Source of the DNA: Bacteroides thetaiotaomicron VPI-5482
GTDB lineage: Bacteria; Bacteroidota; Bacteroidia; Bacteroidales; Bacteroidaceae
Length of the DNA stretch: 64,000 nucleotides
Assembly: GCF_000011065.1 (NCBI RefSeq)
Contig: NC_004663.1
Span: 1,798,001 to 1,862,000 of the forward strand
Direction: 5' to 3'
The notes below the pieces were generated by a model. The model saw only the letters and a list, made by a program, of their open reading frames with translations. It made no database searches and was not told the origin of the DNA. Shown piece by piece: positions 1 through 6,058 of the stretch. The position numbers and the translations under genes were made by a program. Every line of letters begins with the position of its first letter. The stretch's first letter is position 1.

Positions 1-2250
1 GTCGTACTGCACTTCCTTGTCCGGATGCTTCATGGTTGCTTCCATATCAATCGGGGAATAGCGGTCGCCGCCCTGCAAGGTCAGTTTCAGGTTGATGCTA
101 AGAATATTCTGTTTGTTGCGTCCCAGCATCCATTCTTTGCCGATCAGTCCGTTGATGACATAGTTGCGGTTGAACTTCGTGTTGTACCATACACCGTCTC
201 CGCCACGGTAACGGGAGTCGAACAACGAACCGGAGATCATGTAATAAAGTCCTTTTTCCAGGAAGCGTTCGAGGGTTATGTCAATCCCGATATTCCGGCC
301 TCTTCCTTTGTTGACAAGCGCATCTTCTACATAAAAGTCGGAGCGGTTGAGTACGGAATAGGAACTATCCGCCATTACCGGTACATCGTGCAGGAACTGT
401 ACATATGGTTCTATTTTCAGATTCATGCGGTCCGAAATCTTATAGCCGAAAGACAGCATGATGTGCTGCGCCTTGGTGAAGTCGAGGTTCTTGTTGACGG
501 ATTGATTTCCCGTACTCTTCGTTTTCACAAAGTAGACGTCCATTTTCTCCATCCGGCTGTATATGCCGTAAGCTAAAGCAAAGGTCGCTTTCGGGGTAGC
601 CTGCCATTTCAGTCCGGCACGGGGTTCGACAGACCATTTATTATTCAGCGTCAGGTATTGTCCGTAGATACCGGCGTTGAGAGTCCAACGGTCACTCAGT
701 CCGACAGAAGAGCTATTGTAAGCAGAAATCAGACTCGTATTGCCATCTCCCTTCGATACCGTTTCCAGCAGCTGAGCTTCGTATGGAGCTATGGCAAGGT
801 TCATGTCATAAAACATGGCAGTATAAGTGAATCCTGTCTTATTGGTAAAGCGGTTGCTGAATTTACGGTTGAAGGTGCTGGTCAGTATCAGGTTGGTATG
901 CCTTGATTCAAGGTCCATATAAGGAGTCGATTCCAACGCATGATTGAACATGGAAGCGCCTCCGTCCAACTGCGAGTAGGTAGCGGCAACGGTTGTTTTC
1001 AGCGATGCGTCACTATTGAAAAAGTAACGGTGACTGATACCTCCGGCGGCCATATACTGCTTGTCACGTGATTCGCTGCGGTCGCCCAGATATTCCCATT
1101 TCTCAGGGTTCCTCTCCATGTCACTCTTAAATTTGTCTATCAGACTGGTTCCCCATACCGAGAAAGTCCCGGCCATCTTTGTGGGAAAGTTTAGTTTGAA
1201 GTTCAGGTCCTGATAGTCCATCGTTCCGCCGTCAAGATTCAGTAGTCCTGTGGTAGAGTAACGATAATTGAAGATATACGAGGCTTTATGCTTCTTGCTC
1301 AAAGGACCTTCGGAAGCAACGTCAATTCCCATGATTCCCACTTGAATCGTGTTTTCGTTCTTTTGATTGTTACCGTTGCGCAGCTTCATGTCGAACACGC
1401 CGGACACTGCATTTCCATATTCAGCCGGAAAAGCTCCGGTGAAGAAATCGGAATTTCCGAGTACCTGTGAGCTAAGGGAAGAAAGGATTCCTCCACCCAA
1501 TGTGGCAATATCCGCAAAGTGATTCGGATTCGGGATTTCTACATCCTCCAGCCTCCATTGCAACAGATGGGGTGCATTGCCATGAATCGAAATTCCATTC
1601 GAAGAGACGCTGGGCGCCACTCCGGCAAAAGCGGATACCAGACGTGCAGGGTCGTCGAATCCGCCTGCATAACGGCTCGCTTCCTCCACGCTCAGCATAC
1701 GTGCTCCGGTAGTTGCCATCTTATTCATCGCTTCTTCTTTGTTCGTCCGCGCACGGACCACTACTTCACTCAGTTCGTTGACGCTTTCTTTCAAAGGTAT
1801 TTCCAAATAGACTTCTTTGGCGGAAGTCACCAGTATTTCTCTGAAAATGCCGGGTTCATATCCCATGAACGCTGCCTCTACCGTATGTCTCCCGACGGGA
1901 ACCTGCGGAATGGTGAAACGTCCCAAACTGTCGGTTGTCGTCCCCATCCCCTCTTTATCTGACAATCTAATTGTCGCATACGGTATAGGATATTTGGAAT
2001 CTCCGTCAACAACCATCCCACGAATGGTCTGGACCGGACGCCCTTTCCGCTCCGATGTTTGCCCGAAAGCAAAAGCTGATACAAACAAACCGATCAACAG
2101 CAATATCCATCCTCCATAACGATACAGTTTCCGTGTGAGTTCTTCGCAAAGGACTCTTTCAAAAGTTTTAAGTACTACTCCGCATTCATCTGCCGGAATC
2201 CCCGAACGGTTTGCTACTTCCCCTAACAACATAGTTTTATTCATCTTCAT
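1..2250 (-). CDS. TonB-dependent outer-membrane receptor, 3' end outside window, HU-like N-terminal extension
   Basis: The minus strand is open from an ATG at 2248-2250 to the window edge, 750 codons with no stop. After a hydrophobic export segment (about residues 46-63, ending AFAFGQ) comes a carboxypeptidase-like regulatory beta-sandwich (about 76-165, TIRGMVVDGDSKYPIPYATI). A plug-like region with NELSEVVVRARTN follows, then aromatic-rich barrel sequence. This is the usual order for a Bacteroides TonB-dependent transporter taking an unknown ligand across the outer membrane. The oddity is about 45 residues before the export segment: MKMNKTMLLGEVANRSGI and onward reads like the first two helices of an HU-family protein. 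No other in-frame ATG lies closer to the export segment, so this start is the most likely. No SusD-like partner is visible upstream. The ligand is unknown. Confidence 0.88.
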   Translation of the reverse strand, partial: MKMNKTMLLGEVANRSGIPADECGVVLKTFERVLCEELTRKLYRYGGWILLLIGLFVSAFAFGQTSERKGRPVQTIRGMVVDGDSKYPIPYATIRLSDKEGMGTTTDSLGRFTIPQVPVGRHTVEAAFMGYEPGIFREILVTSAKEVYLEIPLKESVNELSEVVVRARTNKEEAMNKMATTGARMLSVEEASRYAGGFDDPARLVSAFAGVAPSVSSNGISIHGNAPHLLQWRLEDVEIPNPNHFADIATLGGGILSSLSSQVLGNSDFFTGAFPAEYGNAVSGVFDMKLRNGNNQKNENTIQVGIMGIDVASEGPLSKKHKASYIFNYRYSTTGLLNLDGGTMDYQDLNFKLNFPTKMAGTFSVWGTSLIDKFKSDMERNPEKWEYLGDRSESRDKQYMAAGGISHRYFFNSDASLKTTVAATYSQLDGGASMFNHALESTPYMDLESRHTNLILTSTFNRKFSNRFTNKTGFTYTAMFYDMNLAIAPYEAQLLETVSKGDGNTSLISAYNSSSVGLSDRWTLNAGIYGQYLTLNNKWSVEPRAGLKWQATPKATFALAYGIYSRMEKMDVYFVKTKSTGNQSVNKNLDFTKAQHIMLSFGYKISDRMNLKIEPYVQFLHDVPVMADSSYSVLNRSDFYVEDALVNKGRGRNIGIDITLERFLEKGLYYMISGSLFDSRYRGGDGVWYNTKFNRNYVINGLIGKEWMLGRNKQNILSINLKLTLQGGDRYSPIDMEATMKHPDKEVQYD

Positions 2251-2440
2251 GACTTATTCTGTTTTTTATTTCGACACGAAGATAAGGGATACTGCATTGC
2301 CGGTTTTTCAAATGAGACGAACACGCCTCATTTGTAGACAAGATGTGGAATTGGTAAGATAAATGTCCTTTCAGTCTAAATATTCCAAATTTAATATTAT
2401 ATCAATAGGAATTTGCTCAAAAAGTCATGAACGACAGCAT

Positions 2441-2512
2441 ATCCTGCATAAATTAGTGCAATAATATGCAAGAATACGGGTTCATCCTGCATAATACTGC
2501 GTGAAATATGCA
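2441..2512. repeat. Degenerate array of alternating TGCATA / TATGCA dyads
   Basis: TGCATA occurs at 2445 and 2488, and its inverse TATGCA at 2465 and 2507. ATCCTGCATA is repeated exactly at 2441 and 2484, 43 bases apart. The roughly 21-22-base alternation resembles a decayed version of the array that follows at 2538, but the register is not exact. Confidence 0.4.
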
Positions 2513-2537
2513 TCTTTTTTTAGTCATTCAGTACTCT

Positions 2538-2625
2538 TTGGTTTTAAAGGAACGGGGTGTTCCTTTAAAACCAACGCTCCGTTCCTTACTGATGAACTTG
2601 TTTTTCATCAGTGAGGAAGTTATAA
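2538..2625. repeat. Four-unit 22-bp array forming two strong hairpins
   Basis: The units are 2538-2559, 2560-2581, 2582-2603 and 2604-2625. Each begins TT; positions 14-15 are AA in all four and position 16 is C in three. Units 1 and 2 pair as a 16-bp perfect stem (2538-2553 with 2559-2574). Units 3 and 4 pair as a 15-bp stem with one G-T wobble (2582-2596 with 2604-2618). AAGGAACGG at 2548-2556 is also the reverse complement of 2579-2587, so an alternative fold between the two hairpins is possible. Confidence 0.75.
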
Positions 2626-2969
2626 AAAGGCTGGTTTTGCTCGTTTTTTCTCTAGTTCATCATAAATACCGATAAAATAGAAAATGACAGAACGGAGTAC
2701 CTTCCTTAATTAATCCATCTAAATGATAAGTATTAACAGGAAATGGTTACCATTTTACTCTAAGAACACTTCCAATTACATAAAGATAGAATTTCGTATT
2801 TACAAATGACGGAGATATTCTATTCTCCTTGATAAGTGATATGTAATTACGGTCTTTAGTGCCTGTGTAAATATCCTCTTTTTAAGAAAAGGTCATTTTT
2901 TCAGTGAATGGCTAATATATACATATTATCACAATGTCTGTCATGTAAATAAAATAAAATGGACGCTAG

Positions 2970-3000
2970 ATTGTTTTTCATTAATAGTTTCATAACTTTG
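2970..3000 (+). promoter_or_regulatory. Bacteroides-type promoter upstream of the 3119 gene
   Basis: ATTG (2970-2973), a 19-base spacer and TAACTTTG (2993-3000) closely match the Bacteroides primary-sigma consensus TTTG/TAnnTTTG. A start near 3007 would give a leader of about 110 bases containing the inverted repeat at 3032-3066. Confidence 0.55.
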
Positions 3001-3118
3001 TCAGTAGCATATATCGAATTAGAAAATAGAATTCAGTAACCTCGCCTTATAGTATCGGTTACTGAAATAACCTCTACTCGTCGAGTGTGATTATTTATTC
3101 ATTAGTAACAACATTGTT

Positions 3119-3463
3119 ATGAGAAAAGAAGTTGAACAATTAGCTTTAATGGGTGCAATGCCCGATGAAGCAGATGAACGAATAACGGCTGCATTAGTTG
3201 ATGAATATGCAGACTTATTAGGCAAGATAGTTAAACCTGTCACTTTGGATGAAGCACATATTTTAATCAAGCTCTTTCCGCCGACTGCTTTATATGGGAT
3301 AGAATGGACATTACTACATTTAATAGAGTCTGTGTATTCAGAAATAAAATCTCTTGAATATAGAGAACTTATAAATGAATGTAATAGTACAGAGTTCAAG
3401 AAGATGTTAGTTCAACGTCTTAATAATTCACAACAGAAAAAAATTACTAACGAAGCAGGATAA
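3119..3463 (+). CDS. Unrecognised small acidic cytoplasmic protein, 114 aa
   Basis: I do not recognise this protein. It opens MRKEVEQLALMGAMPDEADE, is mostly helical in character, is acidic in its N-terminal half, and has no signal peptide or membrane segment. A good promoter lies upstream at 2970-3000. Its size, its isolation in an AT-rich islet and the possible gene remnant behind it would fit an orphan immunity-type protein, but nothing in the sequence proves that. The ATG at 3119 is the only sensible start. Confidence 0.6.
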   Translation: MRKEVEQLALMGAMPDEADERITAALVDEYADLLGKIVKPVTLDEAHILIKLFPPTALYGIEWTLLHLIESVYSEIKSLEYRELINECNSTEFKKMLVQRLNNSQQKKITNEAG

Positions 3464-3540
3464 CGCTTACAGCGTTCCCCGCTTAGCCATTATCAGTGAT
3501 CCAAAACAAACAAATGTATGGAAAAGTATGATATAAATAA

Positions 3541-3753
3541 GGTATACACCCCATAATAATAAATGTTCATCAATCGGGAATGATGAGTACCTCCAATAAG
3601 GTATATATCCTGACTCTTGGAAAACCTGCATTAAAAAAAGATATCGCAACGATATTTGATTATGCAGAGATTCAAGAATTTCCGAATACTCGTGAGCAAG
3701 AAAAATTCTCTCAAAAATGGCTCAATTCTTTTTTAAACAGAGAGACTTACTAA
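3541..3753 (+). pseudogene. Possible gene remnant / very small ORF
   Basis: From the ATG at 3583 a frame runs 56 codons to TAA at 3751-3753 (MSTSNKVYILTLGKPALKKD and onward, ending NSFLNRETY). Protein-like sequence also occurs just before it in other frames, for example LAIISDPKQTNVWKSM from about 3486. NKVY occurs twice in the two frames. Together this looks like a larger gene broken by frameshifts, but a genuine 56-residue gene cannot be excluded. No family is recognised. Confidence 0.3.
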
Positions 3754-3798
3754 ATACGTCAAGTAAGTTGTAATATGTAATTCCTATTAATCAATTAA

Positions 3799-4248
3799 AT
3801 GAAAAAAGGTACGAATAAAACAGATAATTATTTCGAACGCGTAAAACAAAGATTACATCCTCCCAAATACAGATATTATTTCTTCGATTATCTGTATTTT
3901 AAGGGTGAACAATGGAGCAAGAAAGCCTTCAGATGCTCCGGTGCATTCATTTTACTGGAGTATTGGATAATGATCGTAGCTTTTCCGGCATTTGGATTCA
4001 CGAGTGTAACCCATCACTTTGGAGACAATGCGGTCATATTTTATCAAGTACTGATTCTTTTATTGCCTTACATTTTCATATTTTTTCGTTACCGTAAAGA
4101 CAGAAAAAAAGCTATTATCAATCATTACCGACACTCGAAAAGTAGTGGAGTGACTATGACCTTCATCATTATCCTCCCATTTATCTTGTTCTTTTTTGAA
4201 TTATGGCTATTCGACAAACTGGAATGGATAGATTGCAAATTATGGTAA
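3799..4248 (+). CDS. Unrecognised inner-membrane protein, 149 aa
   Basis: This is a lysine- and aromatic-rich protein with three likely membrane segments: about residues 50-70 (ILLEYWIMIVAFPAFGF), 77-97 (AVIFYQVLILLLPYIFIFF) and 118-140 (MTFIIILPFILFFFELWLF). The first 45 residues are basic and cytoplasmic in character. No family is recognised. It lies alone in the same AT-rich islet as the 3119 gene and converges on the acetyltransferase gene at 4516. The repeat array 4341-4432 sits between the two stops. Confidence 0.55.
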   Translation: MKKGTNKTDNYFERVKQRLHPPKYRYYFFDYLYFKGEQWSKKAFRCSGAFILLEYWIMIVAFPAFGFTSVTHHFGDNAVIFYQVLILLLPYIFIFFRYRKDRKKAIINHYRHSKSSGVTMTFIIILPFILFFFELWLFDKLEWIDCKLW

Positions 4249-4340
4249 TCAGCAATAAACAAAAGGAATATAGTTAGGACAAAATCAAGGAAACTTATGG
4301 ACGACTTTGCTAAACTCTAGTATTGAAATTACATAAAAGT

Positions 4341-4432
4341 ATTCGTCTGACAACTGTTGAACTTTCGTCTGACAGCTGTTTCTTTTTCGTCTAACAACTG
4401 TCAGACGAAAGTTCAACAGTTGTCAGACGAAT
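4341..4432. repeat. Four-unit 22-bp array bounded by a perfect 35-bp inverted repeat
   Basis: The units are 4341-4362, 4363-4384, 4385-4406 and 4407-4428. The first three share TTCGTCTRACARCTGTY, and the fourth is the same motif inverted. Bases 4341-4375 are the exact reverse complement of 4398-4432, with 22 bases between the arms. The array lies between two converging genes, where a transcript from either side could fold into a very stable hairpin. It may act as a bidirectional terminator, though there is no clean T-tract. Confidence 0.85.
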
Positions 4433-4515
4433 AATCTTTCGCATATTGCGGGACAAAGGATTGTGAAACGATCCTTAAATTTCAGTAAGTAGCGAGCTAG
4501 TTCATCCGTAAAACA

Positions 4516-5106
4516 CTAAGGCAGAAAACCGGTCTTGTCTTCATCGGTTATTTCCCGAATAACTTTACAGGGAACACCTGCGGCAATTACATTCTCCGGA
4601 ATGCTCTTTGTCACCACACTGCCCGCACCGATTACTGAATTTCTCCCGACAGTGACACCACCCATTATATGAACGCCGGCACCTACCCATACATTATCTT
4701 CAATGACAATCGGATGGGCATAGCACCCGCCCATAAGACGTTCCTGCGGATCGAGCGCATGATTGGCCGTATATAAACCGACACGGGGCCCTAATAATAC
4801 ATTGTCGCCTATCGTAATGAGATTTCCGTCCAACATGATGCAATCAAAATTGGCGAAGAAATTATTGCCAATACTGATATTGAATCCAAACTCACACCGG
4901 AAATTCGGTTCAAAATGAACACTACTGCCAATACACCTCAATAGTTTACGTAACAATGCCTCCCGAACTTCTTTAGGCTTTCCATAAGTGGAATTATAAT
5001 CATTGGTCAGGAAAACAGCCTGTTCTCTTCTTTGAACCAGTTCTACAGACAAGTCATTATACATTTTTCCCGAAAGCATTCTTTCACGCAATTCTTTATT
5101 CTCCAT
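4516..5106 (-). CDS. Maltose/galactoside O-acetyltransferase family protein (left-handed beta-helix)
   Basis: This 196-residue protein has the Maa/LacA layout: an N-terminal helical Mac domain (residues 1-60, MENKELRERMLSGKMYNDLS) followed by hexapeptide repeats of the left-handed beta-helix. The expected catalytic histidine sits in LYTANHALDPQER (about residue 115). The C-terminal coil includes GAGVHIMGGVTVGRNSVIGA. Family members transfer acetyl from acetyl-CoA to a sugar hydroxyl in the cytoplasm, probably as trimers. The true acceptor is unknown. A TATATTTG -7-like box lies upstream on the minus strand (5147-5154). Confidence 0.88.
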   Translation of the reverse strand: MENKELRERMLSGKMYNDLSVELVQRREQAVFLTNDYNSTYGKPKEVREALLRKLLRCIGSSVHFEPNFRCEFGFNISIGNNFFANFDCIMLDGNLITIGDNVLLGPRVGLYTANHALDPQERLMGGCYAHPIVIEDNVWVGAGVHIMGGVTVGRNSVIGAGSVVTKSIPENVIAAGVPCKVIREITDEDKTGFLP

Positions 5107-5183
5107 ATATATATTATGATGTTATTTAATAAGCAGGACATACTTGCAAATATACAGAATTAGTCAGATAAAACAGGCAACCT

Positions 5184-5214
5184 ATTGGTTTTCAAAAATA
5201 CTTTTATAACTTTG
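5184..5214 (+). promoter_or_regulatory. Promoter of the 5247 acetyltransferase gene
   Basis: ATTG (5184-5187), a 19-base spacer and TAACTTTG (5207-5214) lie 33 bases ahead of the ATG at 5247. The arrangement is the same as at 2970-3000. Confidence 0.6.
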
Positions 5215-5246
5215 GCAATATTAAATATAAACAATACAATAAACGT

Positions 5247-5705
5247 ATGAATCTAGTTTCACTCAGAGACTCACCTCAGTATCTGGAAAGAGCTATCGCC
5301 TATTTCCAAAGCAAGTGGGGTAACGAGAACACGAAAATGGTGTATGACAATTGTTTCAGACATTCTCTGAATGCCGAAAATCCCATTCCTCAATGGTACC
5401 TTTTAATGAATGGTGATGAAATAATAGGATGTGCGGGACTTACCAGCAACGATTTTAACTCTCGCGCGGATTTATATCCTTGGCTGGTTGCCTTATTCAT
5501 TGAAGAAAAGTATAGGGGAAATCATTACGCCAATCTTTTAATAGAACAAGCCAAGAAGGATACACTGAAATTCGGATTCTCGAAATTATATTTAAGCACC
5601 AGTCATACTTCGTATTACGAACGCTTGGGCTTCACATATATCGGAGATTGCTGGCATCCTTGGGGAGAAAGCTCCCGTGTATATGAGATTATTTTAAAAT
5701 TCTGA
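5247..5705 (+). CDS. GNAT-family N-acetyltransferase
   Basis: A 152-residue GNAT-fold protein. The central strands (IGCAGLTSNDFNSRADLYPW) are followed by the acetyl-CoA loop-like segment FIEEKYRGNHYANLLIEQA (about residues 88-106). A C-terminal part, STSHTSYYERLGFTYIG, is typical of the fold. It probably acetylates an amine on a small molecule, antibiotic or protein, and the substrate cannot be read from the sequence. It is monocistronic, with its own promoter at 5184-5214, and diverges from the beta-helix acetyltransferase. Confidence 0.8.
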   Translation: MNLVSLRDSPQYLERAIAYFQSKWGNENTKMVYDNCFRHSLNAENPIPQWYLLMNGDEIIGCAGLTSNDFNSRADLYPWLVALFIEEKYRGNHYANLLIEQAKKDTLKFGFSKLYLSTSHTSYYERLGFTYIGDCWHPWGESSRVYEIILKF

Positions 5706-5839
5706 CTTGTACATTCCCGATAAGTATTTGTCTGGGCAAATGACGATATTGCCGCAACAGAAAGTAACAGAATTAATAAGATTGTTCTCTAATATTCATT
5801 CTGGTTTTATGTCCCTCAAATATACGAAAAAAAGGGCAT

Positions 5840-5867
5840 AAAAAAAGGCTATCTATCCCAGACAGCC
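5840..5867 (-). terminator. Intrinsic terminator of the candidate small RNA
   Basis: Read on the minus strand, GGCTGTCT pairs with AGATAGCC across a 5-base loop and is followed by a T7 tract. On the plus strand the same hairpin is followed by CTTTTTG, so it could work both ways. Confidence 0.7.
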
Positions 5868-5906
5868 AATCTTTTTGTTAACCTTAAATCTAATACTATG
5901 AAAAAC
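5840..5906 (-). ncRNA. Candidate small RNA, about 65-70 nt
   Basis: On the minus strand a consensus promoter (5913-5943) would start RNA near 5906. The RNA would run through an AT-rich stretch and end in a hairpin (5860-5867 pairing with 5847-5854, one G-T wobble) followed by seven T residues (5846-5840). That is a complete small transcription unit, not an mRNA leader, because no gene follows within reach. B. thetaiotaomicron is known to carry a multi-copy paralogous small RNA family (FopS). I suspect but cannot confirm that this is a member. Confidence 0.55.
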
Positions 5907-5912
5907 ACACTA

Positions 5913-5943
5913 CAAAGATACGGACTTTCTGCATATCTCCAAA
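5913..5943 (-). promoter_or_regulatory. Consensus Bacteroides promoter on the minus strand
   Basis: Read leftward: TTTG (5943-5940), a 19-base spacer and TATCTTTG (5920-5913). This is a perfect match to TTTG/TAnnTTTG and drives the candidate small RNA. Confidence 0.7.
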
Positions 5944-6058
5944 TTTCCGGAGCAAAGCGGAGCATCTTATAACATGGTTTAATAGAAGTAGCAGACTCGT
6001 TAACATTTAACATAATTCCTCCGGATATTAACGAATACCCGAAGGAGTGATCTAAAAA

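Larger units (their letters stand above)
2251..3118. other. Intergenic region with repeat arrays and one promoter
   Basis: This 868-bp AT-rich stretch has no convincing gene. It holds a degenerate TGCATA/TATGCA array (2441-2512), a clean four-unit 22-bp array (2538-2625), a Bacteroides-type promoter (2970-3000), and a 10-bp inverted repeat (3032-3041 with 3057-3066) in the presumed leader of the next gene. I see no clear consensus promoter for the TonB receptor. Confidence 0.6.
5706..6058. other. Intergenic region carrying a candidate small RNA on the minus strand
   Basis: The 353 bases between the acetyltransferase and the efflux permease contain no protein gene I would accept. The right-hand two thirds hold a minus-strand promoter, a short transcript-sized interval and a terminator, described separately. 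I see nothing notable in 5706-5830. Confidence 0.5.

Noticed and set aside
3032..3066. Recombinase site (CAGTAACC...GGTTACTG dyad)
   Set aside because: The arms are in the opposite order to GTTAC-N7-GTAAC, the centre is 15 bases, and there is no second copy nearby. It is probably only a leader hairpin.
5898..5972. A 24-codon plus-strand ORF (MKNTLQRYGL...) after an AT-rich approach typical of Bacteroides starts
   Set aside because: It overlaps the -33 and -7 boxes of a perfect minus-strand promoter that has its own terminator. The conserved-looking bases are better explained as that promoter.
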